The notes below the pieces were generated by a model. It ran no database searches. It was not told where the DNA came from and worked only from the letters and a program-made list of their open reading frames with translations. A stretch of DNA of 64,000 bases from an uncultured Umboniibacter sp. Its GTDB lineage: Bacteria; Pseudomonadota; Gammaproteobacteria; Pseudomonadales; DSM-25080. The stretch's first letter is position 1, and each line of letters opens with the position of its first letter. The position numbers and the translations under genes were made by a program. This document shows positions 56,142 to 64,000 of the stretch, one piece after another. Location: contig NZ_CANMGY010000006.1 of NCBI RefSeq assembly GCF_947497555.1, forward strand, positions 62,001 to 126,000, read 5' to 3'.

Positions 56142-57909
56142 CGGGAGTGACTCGGTACACTTCATCCAAAGTGGTAATACCTGCCGCAACCTTAAGGGCT
56201 CCGGCAGCGCGAAGTGACTTCATCCCGTTCTTGTAGGCGGCTCGGCGCAGCTGATCGGTGGCTCCATCGGCACCGACGAGCGAGGACAAGTTAGCCTCCC
56301 ATTCCAAGACTTCGTAGATTCCCTCTCTTCCGTGGAAGCCCGTGTGTCGACAGGATTTACAGCCCTTGGGTTCAAAAATCGTTGTCGGCTTCTTGATTTT
56401 AAATGGCTGACACAGGGTATCCCAAGCTTCATCGCTTACCGTTGCCGCGGTTTTACAGTCGCCGCAGAGCACCCGAACTAAACGCTGCGCCATCACCCCA
56501 ATCAAGGTGGACTTAATTAAATAATGGGGAACCCCAAATTCCATCAAGCGGGTAATTGATGACGGAGCGTCATTGGTATGTAGCGTAGACAATACAAGAT
56601 GGCCCGTGAGCGCCGCCTGAACGGCCATGTCTGCCGTCTCACGATCACGAATCTCGCCAATCATGATAATGTCAGGATCCTGTCGAAGCAGCGTTCGCAC
56701 CCCAGAGGCAAAGTCCAAGCCAATGTTGTTCTGTACCTGCATTTGATTAAAGCTTTCCTCCACCATTTCGATGGGATCCTCAATGGTCGAGACATTCACC
56801 GATTCAGTAGAGAGCTTTTTAAGTGATGAATACAGCGTCGTGGTCTTACCTGAGCCCGTTGGCCCGGTAACCAGGACGATTCCGTGCGGCTTCACCGTCA
56901 TGGTTTCCCAAGCTCGGAGATCTCCCCCACGAAGACCTAGGCTACTAAAGCTTCTTAGTAATACCTCTGGGTCAAAGATACGTATCACCAACTTTTCCCC
57001 AAACGCGGTGGGTAGCGTAGAAAGACGAAGTTCGACTTCCAGTTGCTTTGGCGTTCGGGTCTTAATACGCCCATCCTGAGGCCGACGCTTCTCGGCAACA
57101 TCCATTCGCGCCAAGACTTTAAAACGTGACGTCACCGCCGCGTTCACTTCACTCGGCAGGTCGTAGACCGTCTGTAACTCGCCGTCGATGCGGAAGCGCA
57201 CTCGCGACTGTTCTCGCTTAGGTTCAATATGAATATCTGAAGCGCGCTGTTCGAACGCGTACTGAAGTAACCAGTCAACAATGTTAACGATATGTTGGTC
57301 ATTCGCTTCCGGTGACTGTAATGACTTAAGATCAACAAGTTGCTCTAGGCCCTTTGGCGCACTCCGGCGATTTTCCTGTTTAGCTTGAGCGCCTGCACCC
57401 GCAACGGAGCGTGCCAAGGCATAGAATTCTTCCGTATAACGAAGCAGCGCATTGGCATCCACAATTACCACGCGGATACGCTTGCGCGAGGTGTGAACTA
57501 GCCCTTCCTGCCAGTCCGTGCGAAATGGATCCGCAGCGGCAATAACCAGCTCATCAGCTAAGACGTCTAGGCAGAGAATTTCATGATTGACTGCGTAGGC
57601 CTTAGACATCACCGAAGTGACCTGGTCCACATCAACCTGCAATGGATTAATCTGTTTAATCGGCAGCTGGGCAATCTCTGCCAACCACTGAGCAAGTTTT
57701 TCGCCCGAGAGGACTTCGCCGCCTGCGCCCATGATGTCGGCACTTGCGAGATAGCTGACATCAGAGCGAGCAAACTCAGGATCGCGCGTGCGCGAGCGCA
57801 GCCGCAGCAGCGACAATTCATCGAAGATACCTGCGGTAGTTAAACTACTCACCAACCACTCGAGATCGGCAACGGGCCGATTGGGCGGGGCAATTGCTGC
57901 ACTACTCAT
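56134..57909 (-). CDS. GspE/PilB-family secretion ATPase, stand-alone
   Basis: A 591-aa ATPase: an N-terminal T2SSE_N/MshEN-like domain, then Walker A GPTGSGKTTTLYSSL, Asp box EDPIEMVEESFNQMQV, Walker B IIMIGEIRDRETADMA, His box LSTLHTND, and a zinc tetracysteine (CGDCK ... GCKSCRHTG). It would power pilus or type II secretion assembly, but no pilC, pilD or pseudopilin gene is adjacent; glnE follows. The ATG at 57909, with AGAGAA upstream, is preferred over an ATG 15 nt earlier that lacks a ribosome site. Confidence 0.9.
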   Translation of the reverse strand: MSSAAIAPPNRPVADLEWLVSSLTTAGIFDELSLLRLRSRTRDPEFARSDVSYLASADIMGAGGEVLSGEKLAQWLAEIAQLPIKQINPLQVDVDQVTSVMSKAYAVNHEILCLDVLADELVIAAADPFRTDWQEGLVHTSRKRIRVVIVDANALLRYTEEFYALARSVAGAGAQAKQENRRSAPKGLEQLVDLKSLQSPEANDQHIVNIVDWLLQYAFEQRASDIHIEPKREQSRVRFRIDGELQTVYDLPSEVNAAVTSRFKVLARMDVAEKRRPQDGRIKTRTPKQLEVELRLSTLPTAFGEKLVIRIFDPEVLLRSFSSLGLRGGDLRAWETMTVKPHGIVLVTGPTGSGKTTTLYSSLKKLSTESVNVSTIEDPIEMVEESFNQMQVQNNIGLDFASGVRTLLRQDPDIIMIGEIRDRETADMAVQAALTGHLVLSTLHTNDAPSSITRLMEFGVPHYLIKSTLIGVMAQRLVRVLCGDCKTAATVSDEAWDTLCQPFKIKKPTTIFEPKGCKSCRHTGFHGREGIYEVLEWEANLSSLVGADGATDQLRRAAYKNGMKSLRAAGALKVAAGITTLDEVYRVTPAE

Positions 57910-58191
57910 AGCTAATTCTCTCATTTTATTAATGCTTTAAATGTAGCAGTTTCAACCATTCGCCACCACCACCTCCATAGCGATATCAGGCTAAAGATTT
58001 GCAATTTGCGCTTAGCTTGTCACAATTTCCTTTGATCTCTGTTTATTTATCATCCAATTCTGAGTGAATGACTATACTCAGGGTTGAAAAAAAGTGACCT
58101 TCGGACACAAACCTGTAACAATCGCGCCGAACTTCCGAAGGACGATGAATCTTCGGTAACTCTTTATTAATAGATGAGGACTTTTCCTTCT

Positions 58192-58872
58192 ATGGCTATT
58201 GGTCAAGCACTAGGTAACCTATTCACTCGGTCACCGCTGCACATTCTCCGCAACCACATGGTTGAAGTGGACAAATGTGTTTCTGCAACCGATTCGTTTT
58301 TTGATCAAGTGATCAACGAAGACTGGGATGCCGCCACCAAAACGCGGACATTCATCTCCGACTCAGAGAAAGAAGCTGATAAGTTGAAGGCGGACATTCG
58401 CAATAACTTACCTAAGTCACTGTTCTTGCCCGTTGCGCGCTCGGACATCTTAGAGATGCTTCACAGCCAAGATAAAATTGCGAACTGTGCGAAGGATTTA
58501 ACCGGCGTCATCATTGGCCGTCGCATGCAAATCCCTGCGCCGCTGCAAGCTAAGTTCAAAGCCTTCGTTGCCGTGTCAGTTGAAAGTGTCAATGAGACCC
58601 GCAAAGCGATTGACGAACTGGGTGACCTGTTAGAATCCGGTTTCCGTGGTCGCGAGCTTGCCATTGTCGATAAAATCGTTGATCGAATTCACCAGTTAGA
58701 AGACGATGCAGATGCGCTTCAGCGCGAGCTTCGCTACGAACTATTCGAAATTGAGAAAGATCTACCTCCGGTAGATGTCATCTTCCTATATCGCACGATT
58801 GAAAGTGTTGGTGATTTGTCAGATCGCGCGCAAAGCGTTGGATCTCGTTTACAAATCCTCACCGCTCGTTAA
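58192..58872 (+). CDS. DUF47/TIGR00153 PhoU-like protein
   Basis: A 226-aa all-helical protein of the DUF47 (PhoU-related) family, with RNHMVEVDKCV, DSEKEADKLKADIRNNLPKS and LEDDADALQRELRYELFE, the paired acidic metal-binding E/DxxxD motifs. It lies 22 nt upstream of a Pit transporter gene, a near-universal pairing; it probably modulates phosphate uptake. The ATG at 58192 is chosen (GAGGA 11 nt upstream); an ATG 18 nt earlier has no ribosome site. The leader contains alternative hairpins. Confidence 0.9.
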   Translation: MAIGQALGNLFTRSPLHILRNHMVEVDKCVSATDSFFDQVINEDWDAATKTRTFISDSEKEADKLKADIRNNLPKSLFLPVARSDILEMLHSQDKIANCAKDLTGVIIGRRMQIPAPLQAKFKAFVAVSVESVNETRKAIDELGDLLESGFRGRELAIVDKIVDRIHQLEDDADALQRELRYELFEIEKDLPPVDVIFLYRTIESVGDLSDRAQSVGSRLQILTAR

Positions 58873-58894
58873 CTGGTTAAAAAGAGTCTAACTA

Positions 58895-60157
58895 ATGGAT
58901 ATTATTGCAAATCACGGTTTTACCCTCTTACTTCTAGCGGGTGCTTTTGGTTTATTCATGGCCTGGGGTATTGGTGCCAATGACGTCGCGAATGCGATGG
59001 GAACCTCTGTCGGTTCACGCGCCCTAACACTCAAGCAAGCTATTATCATTGCCGCGGTCATGGAATTCGCCGGCGCCTACTTAGCTGGCGGAGAAGTTAC
59101 CTCAACGATTCGTAAGGGCATTATTGATCCGCTGGTGTTCGAAGATAACCCTGAGTGGTTAGTCTACGGCATGTCCGCTGCACTATTGGCTGCCGGAACT
59201 TGGCTACTTATCGCAAGTCGCTTCGGTTGGCCGGTATCTACCACCCACTCTATTGTGGGGGCCATTGTTGGTTTCGCCGCAGTGGGTGTTTCTGCCGATG
59301 CCGTAGCCTGGGCTAAGGTCGGCGGAATTGTTGCCTCGTGGGTGGTATCGCCGGTTCTCTCTGGGACCATGGCGTTCCTACTGTTCCTCTCGGCGCATAA
59401 GTTCATCTTGAATACGGACTCTCCGTTTAGTAATGCGAAGCGCTATATCCCCGTTTATATGTTTTTAACGGGCTTCTTAATCTCCATGGTTACCATGGTG
59501 AAAGGCCTTAAGCATGTGGGCTTGGATTTAAGCTACGGCCAAGCGGCGTTTTACGCGGCAGTTGTTGGCCTGGGCATTGCGGCCCTCGGAAAATTCCTGA
59601 TGCGTAATGTTGAAGAGCCGAAGTTCGAAGCCGGGCATCGTTTTGACGGTGTTGAAAAGATCTTTGCGGTCTTGATGATCTTTACCGCATCGGCAATGGC
59701 TTTCGCCCATGGTTCAAACGATGTGGCAAATGCCATCGGTCCTTTGGCTGCGGTATATAGCACCATTCAAAGCGGCGGCGTGATTGCGAGTAAAGCAGGC
59801 GTTCCACCTTGGATTCTGCTGATTGGTGGTATTGGTATCATCACTGGCCTAGCCACCTACGGCTACAAAGTTATGGCAACCATTGGTAAGCGTATTACCG
59901 AGCTGACTCCAAGTCGTGGCTTCGCTGCTGAACTGGGTGCTGCCGGAACGGTTGTTTTGGCATCCGGTACTGGCTTGCCGGTATCCACCACCCACTGTCT
60001 AGTCGGTGCGGTATTAGGTGTAGGTCTTGCCCGCGGTATCGGTGCACTGGATTTACGCGTGGTCGGGACGATTGGAGTCAGTTGGGTGGTAACACTTCCA
60101 GCTGGCGCAGGATTATCTATTTTATTCTTCTACATCCTGAAGGGTATCTTCGGCTAA
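58895..60157 (+). CDS. Low-affinity inorganic phosphate transporter (Pit family)
   Basis: A 420-aa membrane protein of about ten helices with the duplicated PiT signatures GANDVANAMGT (about 27-37) and HGSNDVANAIGPLAAV (about 272-287), and two VSTTH motifs (WPVSTTHSIVG, LPVSTTHCLVG). It imports metal-phosphate with protons. It is cotranscribed with the DUF47 gene and ends in a terminator. Confidence 0.93.
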   Translation: MDIIANHGFTLLLLAGAFGLFMAWGIGANDVANAMGTSVGSRALTLKQAIIIAAVMEFAGAYLAGGEVTSTIRKGIIDPLVFEDNPEWLVYGMSAALLAAGTWLLIASRFGWPVSTTHSIVGAIVGFAAVGVSADAVAWAKVGGIVASWVVSPVLSGTMAFLLFLSAHKFILNTDSPFSNAKRYIPVYMFLTGFLISMVTMVKGLKHVGLDLSYGQAAFYAAVVGLGIAALGKFLMRNVEEPKFEAGHRFDGVEKIFAVLMIFTASAMAFAHGSNDVANAIGPLAAVYSTIQSGGVIASKAGVPPWILLIGGIGIITGLATYGYKVMATIGKRITELTPSRGFAAELGAAGTVVLASGTGLPVSTTHCLVGAVLGVGLARGIGALDLRVVGTIGVSWVVTLPAGAGLSILFFYILKGIFG

Positions 60158-60186
60158 CGCTTAAGAAGCTAGCGCTTAAGTGGTGT

Positions 60187-60216
60187 AAAAGGGGCGTCTT
60201 CGGATGCCCCTTTTTT
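60187..60216 (+). terminator. Rho-independent terminator of the DUF47-pit operon
   Basis: AAAAGGGGCGTC (60187-60198) pairs with GATGCCCCTTTT (60203-60214) with one wobble, across a TTCG loop, followed by T. Confidence 0.9.
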
Positions 60217-60381
60217 ACGGTTGGCTAGGCTACCAATCTTCAGTTGCCAGTCTGATTCGCTACGGATGATCTAAACGGATTCATTCGCGACACCTGCTTC
60301 ATTTGTCGTTCCATGTTAACTTAGACACTATGGTTGACCACCAAAACCACTACCACAGTTAGTCACGAGGACCATTAAGGT

Positions 60382-61533
60382 ATGGATTTAGCCCACTACA
60401 CCCAGCAATTGGCCCAACTCGTGGCGCAGCCCTCAGTGTCCTCTACGAGCAGTAGTTACGATCAATCCAACGAAGCCGTTATCGATCTGCTCGCTTCGTG
60501 GACTCAGTCTCTGGGGTTTCGAGTTGAGAAAATGGCGCTGCCAAATAACCCTGGCAAGTTCAATCTTGTGGCCACCTTGGGCACTGGCAGTGGCGGTTTG
60601 ATTCTTTCTGGGCACTCTGACACCGTGCCCTGCAACCCCGACAAATGGCAGCAGGACCCCTGGCAGCTCACCCAACGTGACGGCGCCCTGTATGGTTTAG
60701 GCGCCACAGATATGAAGGGCTTTTTCCCACTCGCGCTAGCGGCATCGCAGCACTTCAAGGCCCATGAATATCGGGCACCACTGATTATTCTTGCCACGGC
60801 TGATGAGGAATCGTCGATGGCCGGTGCCATGGCGCTGCGTGACCAAAGCTACCCTATTAGCCGTGCCGCAGTCATTGGCGAACCCACTGGACTTACCCCC
60901 ATTCGCGCCCACAAAGGGGTGATGATGGAGTCTATTCGAATTGTCGGGCAATCCGGGCACTCCTCCAACCCTGAGCTTGGACTCAATGCCATGGACATTG
61001 CGGTGACCCTGCTTAGTTACTTAAAGCGCTTGAAGCGGAGCTTACGTTCACGCTATCACGATGAGCGTTTCGCGATTTCCTATCCCACCATGAACTTTGG
61101 CTGTATTCATGGTGGCGATAGTCCGAATCGGATCTGTGGCGAAGTGAATATTCATTTCGATGTTCGGACGCTACCAGACCTAATCCAAGATCAGCTGCGC
61201 CAAGAGATAGCCGAATACTGCGCCAAGCTTGCGGCCAAAACCGGCGCTATCATTCAACTAGCGCCACTGATTAATTCAGTTCCATCCTTTGACGCGGGGA
61301 TTAGCGAGCTGGTTCAGCTCTGTGAACAACTCACTGAAAATTCTGCCCAAACTGTGGCATTTGGAACCGAGGCACCCTATTTGCAGGCTATGGGTATGGA
61401 TACCGTCGTAATGGGGCCTGGCTCCATTGACGTAGCCCATCAGCCCAATGAATTTATCGAACTCTCGCAACTTGAGCCCGCATACGCTTTAATTAGCAAA
61501 CTTATCCATCATTATTGTATTGCAGCGCTATGA
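60382..61533 (+). CDS. argE: Acetylornithine deacetylase
   Basis: Releases ornithine from N-acetylornithine in arginine synthesis. The 383-aa M20 metallohydrolase has LSGHSDTVP (metal His and catalytic Asp), GLGATDMKG (bridging Asp), ATADEESSMAG (general base Glu) and IGEPTGL, and the final metal His in VAHQPNEF. The stop overlaps the argA ATG by 4 nt, so the two arginine genes are coupled. ArgE (the linear pathway) beside ArgA agrees with gammaproteobacteria lacking the ArgJ recycling route. Confidence 0.92.
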   Translation: MDLAHYTQQLAQLVAQPSVSSTSSSYDQSNEAVIDLLASWTQSLGFRVEKMALPNNPGKFNLVATLGTGSGGLILSGHSDTVPCNPDKWQQDPWQLTQRDGALYGLGATDMKGFFPLALAASQHFKAHEYRAPLIILATADEESSMAGAMALRDQSYPISRAAVIGEPTGLTPIRAHKGVMMESIRIVGQSGHSSNPELGLNAMDIAVTLLSYLKRLKRSLRSRYHDERFAISYPTMNFGCIHGGDSPNRICGEVNIHFDVRTLPDLIQDQLRQEIAEYCAKLAAKTGAIIQLAPLINSVPSFDAGISELVQLCEQLTENSAQTVAFGTEAPYLQAMGMDTVVMGPGSIDVAHQPNEFIELSQLEPAYALISKLIHHYCIAAL

Positions 61534-62819
61534 AACAACACGAACTCGTACAATGGTTTCGTCAATCGTCTCCGTATATCAATCTTCATCGTAAAACCAC
61601 GGTGGTGATCAACTTGCGAAGCGAAGTCATCAATCACGATCACTTTCGAGCCTTTCTCCATGATCTTGCGATTGTGCACAATCTTGGAGTGAAAATTGTC
61701 TTGGTGCTTGGCGCACGTCGCGCTATTGATGAAGCGTTTGAGAAACAGGGTATTCACAGCGAATTCCATCAGGGAAAACGCCTGACCTCAACGGAAATGA
61801 TGGAAGTTATTGCCTCTGAGGTTGGCAGGCTTCGCAACTATGTTGAGGCGAAACTTTCCATGGGCCTTATTAACTCACCCATGCATCAGGCAAATATTAG
61901 CGTTGTGACTGGTAACTTCGTTGTCGCGAAACCGCTGGGTGTGGTTGAGGGCATTGATTACCTGCACACCGGCGATATTCGCAGGGTGAATGCTCCAGCC
62001 ATACAACAACAATTAGATAACGGTAATGTGGTGCTCATTAGCCCCATTGGACATTCGCCCAGTGGTGAGAGTTTTAACCTTGAGGCCGATGACCTGGCGG
62101 TGCAACTCGCTTCAGCCTTAAGGGCTGAGAAGTTAGTGAGTGTTTACGATCAAGTTCCTGAGAGTATTTCAACGAGTTTAAGTGTGGCCGACGCACAGTC
62201 TTTATCGAATACAGACTCACTAAGCAGCGAATTGGCTCAGGTGGTATCAAGTTTATCCAAGGCAGTGAGTTTAGGCGTGGAACGCGCCCACCTAATAGAT
62301 ATCAATATTGATGGTAGCCTGTTGTCCGAGCTCTATACGCGCGACGGTCAAGGAGTGATGGTCTCTAGCGAACCCGACTGGATCATCCGCTCTGCACGGG
62401 TTGATGACCTCAACGCAATTATTAATTTAATTCGCCCCCTCGAACAGTCTGGCGCGCTCGTGCGCCGCTCCCGAGAACGTCTAGAGGTAGAACTCCCCTA
62501 TTTCAATTTAGTTGAGAAGGACGGGATGATTATTAGCTGCTGTGCGCTGTACCCCTTTGAGGATCAAAGTGCCGAGGTGGCCTGTGTTGCCACTGCGCCG
62601 GAGTATCGTGGCAGTGGTGTGACCGTTCAGCTACTAAAACGGGTTGAGGCGAATGCCAAAGTAGCAGGTGTTACCCGGCTATTCCTGCTCACTACGGGCA
62701 GCATGCATTGGTTCTTAGAACAGGGCTTCGTTCCGTCTGAATTGGAAGATCTTCCTACCTCAAGACGGGAAATGTATAACTACCAGCGTAATTCTAAGCT
62801 GATGGCTAAGCCGCTCTAG
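61530..62819 (+). CDS. argA: N-acetylglutamate synthase (amino-acid acetyltransferase)
   Basis: The first step of arginine synthesis. The 429-aa protein has an N-terminal amino-acid-kinase-like domain (about 15-285; VVINLRSEVINHD, VLVLGARRAIDEAF) that normally binds inhibitory arginine, and a C-terminal GNAT domain with EVACVATAPEYRGSGVTVQL (acetyl-CoA loop) and FLEQGFVPSELEDLP. The ATG at 61530 (ATGA with the argE stop) gives the E. coli-like MKQHELVQWFR start. Confidence 0.93.
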   Translation: MKQHELVQWFRQSSPYINLHRKTTVVINLRSEVINHDHFRAFLHDLAIVHNLGVKIVLVLGARRAIDEAFEKQGIHSEFHQGKRLTSTEMMEVIASEVGRLRNYVEAKLSMGLINSPMHQANISVVTGNFVVAKPLGVVEGIDYLHTGDIRRVNAPAIQQQLDNGNVVLISPIGHSPSGESFNLEADDLAVQLASALRAEKLVSVYDQVPESISTSLSVADAQSLSNTDSLSSELAQVVSSLSKAVSLGVERAHLIDINIDGSLLSELYTRDGQGVMVSSEPDWIIRSARVDDLNAIINLIRPLEQSGALVRRSRERLEVELPYFNLVEKDGMIISCCALYPFEDQSAEVACVATAPEYRGSGVTVQLLKRVEANAKVAGVTRLFLLTTGSMHWFLEQGFVPSELEDLPTSRREMYNYQRNSKLMAKPL

Positions 62820-63026
62820 CAGCCTCCGCATGGCGAAAATTTACGCCGTCATTCTAGGATTAGGCTGAGGTATCCGCTGCGGTGTTATCGGCGTCACTTA
62901 GCTATAGCCAGTTGTTCGCCTGTTCGATAAACAATCCGCATAGTTCCCCGGTGCAAAAAGACGGCTAAAGCCCGCTTACTGTGGTAATCTTCAGGCATTC
63001 CTAATCGTTATTGTGTGAGTAGATTT

Positions 63027-64000
63027 ATGCCACGTTATCGTTCGAAAACTACTACTGAAGGCCGCAACATGGCGGGTGCTCGTGCCCTTTGGCGCGCCAC
63101 CGGCATGAAAGATGCCGACTTCCACAAACCCATTATTGCGGTGGCAAACTCCTTCACTCAGTTTGTACCAGGCCATGTTCACCTCAAGGATATGGGTCAA
63201 CTCGTTGCACGAGAAATTGAGCGCGCGGGCGGCGTAGCAAAGGAATTCAATACTATTGCGGTAGACGACGGTATTGCGATGGGTCACGACGGCATGCTCT
63301 ATTCGCTGCCATCACGGGACATCATCTCCGACAGTGTTGAATACATGGTCAATGCCCATTGCGCTGACGCCCTCGTTTGTATCTCTAACTGCGATAAAAT
63401 CACCCCAGGAATGCTTAACGCAGCACTTCGCCTAAACATTCCAGTGATCTTTGTTTCCGGTGGCCCTATGGAAGCGGGTAAGACTAAGCTTTCAGAGAAT
63501 AAGCTTGATCTCGTGGATGCTATGGTGATTGCCGCCGATGATAGCGCTAGTGATGAGAAAGTCGCTGAATACGAACGTTCAGCCTGCCCTACCTGCGGCT
63601 CCTGCTCGGGTATGTTTACCGCCAACTCAATGAACTGCTTAATGGAAGCGCTAGGCCTCGCTTTACCCGGTAACGGTACGGTGCTGGCTACTCACGCCGA
63701 TCGTGAAGAGCTGTTCCTAGAAGCTGGTAGAAGTATTGTTAAATTGGCAAAGCGCTACTACGAAGAAGATGATGAGGGCGCATTGCCGCGTAACATTGCT
63801 TCCAAAGCCGCATTTAATAATTCGATGGTCGTTGATATCGCGATGGGCGGTTCTACCAACACCATTTTGCACTTACTCGCTGCCGCCCAGGAGGCCGAGC
63901 TCGACTTCGACCTTGGCGACATCGACGCGCTAAGCCGCAAAGTACCGCAGCTGTGTAAGGTGGCTCCGAATACGCCGAAATACCATATTGAGGATGTCCA
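63027..64000 (+). CDS. ilvD: Dihydroxy-acid dehydratase, N-terminal half (runs off right edge)
   Basis: The third enzyme of Val/Ile synthesis, dehydrating 2,3-dihydroxy acids. About 324 of about 615 residues are present: [31 protein letters not shown] (cluster Cys), [20 protein letters not shown] and [20 protein letters not shown], with the further conserved [16 protein letters not shown]. These cysteines bind the Fe-S cluster. The ATG at 63027 follows GTGAG by 9 nt. Together with ilvE it places two branched-chain genes in the window, at separate loci. Confidence 0.95.
   Translation, partial: MPRYRSKTTTEGRNMAGARALWRATGMKDADFHKPIIAVANSFTQFVPGHVHLKDMGQLVAREIERAGGVAKEFNTIAVDDGIAMGHDGMLYSLPSRDIISDSVEYMVNAHCADALVCISNCDKITPGMLNAALRLNIPVIFVSGGPMEAGKTKLSENKLDLVDAMVIAADDSASDEKVAEYERSACPTCGSCSGMFTANSMNCLMEALGLALPGNGTVLATHADREELFLEAGRSIVKLAKRYYEEDDEGALPRNIASKAAFNNSMVVDIAMGGSTNTILHLLAAAQEAELDFDLGDIDALSRKVPQLCKVAPNTPKYHIEDV

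Noticed and set aside
58020..58150. Pho box before the DUF47-pit operon
   Set aside because: Only a half-match (CTGTAAC); the direct repeat needed for PhoB is absent.

Overview
The window reads as chromosome from a marine-type gammaproteobacterium. The evidence is the gene set: FadH with its TetR regulator, ParC, RlmJ, TcdA, GrxA-type glutaredoxin, a GlnE-IlvE pair, overlapping ArgE-ArgA, the AhpA/YtjB-SerB divergent pair and BipA/TypA. I cannot name the genus. There is no rRNA, tRNA, CRISPR array, insertion sequence or prophage that I can recognise. Most of the 64 kb is densely packed housekeeping sequence on both strands.

Layout. 1-7.5 kb: a truncated RluA-type pseudouridine synthase, a LemA/M48 pair, a three-gene surface glycosylation operon, a Yip1 protein and an alcohol-dehydrogenase-fold protein that has lost its metal ligands. 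7.6-13.3 kb: RNA and redox housekeeping (cca, grx, gcdH, tcdA, rlmJ, dtd, a TfoX-C protein). 13.3-26.3 kb: fadH with a divergent TetR gene and a palindromic operator, parC, serB, an AhpA/YtjB protein with a cyclase-like domain, a methyltransferase, a lipoprotein M1 peptidase, a patatin and a small outer-membrane barrel, plus an orphan terminator. 26.4-34.3 kb: acetoacetyl-CoA synthetase, a lipoprotein, and a tightly overlapping ABC operon that encodes three different adaptor proteins for one permease.

36.7-45.3 kb is the unusual part. It holds an FHA-domain sigma-54 activator directly followed by a transmembrane Ser/Thr kinase, a small secreted protein, a duplicated fragment of the kinase 3' end, a pseudokinase of the same architecture, and a second small protein convergent with it. 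Beyond these lies a 700-base non-coding stretch with a perfect CRP core site, a TAGG/TAGC tract, a terminator, a series of hairpins, a perfect-consensus sigma-54 promoter and two tandem palindromes 20 bp apart. The simplest reading is that the kinase phosphorylates a partner read by the FHA activator, which then fires the sigma-54 promoter to make a structured RNA of about 230 nt. The sequence shows the parts; the circuit is inference.

45.3-64 kb: tatD and a CsdA-CsdE (cysteine desulfurase-sulfur acceptor) fusion, a DUF1904 protein, an exonuclease with an apparent Xre/MbcA/ParS toxin-binding-like tail, a glycosyltransferase/methyltransferase/toroid trio, ilvE, glnE and a stand-alone GspE/PilB ATPase (with short tandem repeats at both the ilvE end and the glnE start), then a DUF47-Pit phosphate transport pair, argE-argA, and the first half of ilvD running off the right edge.
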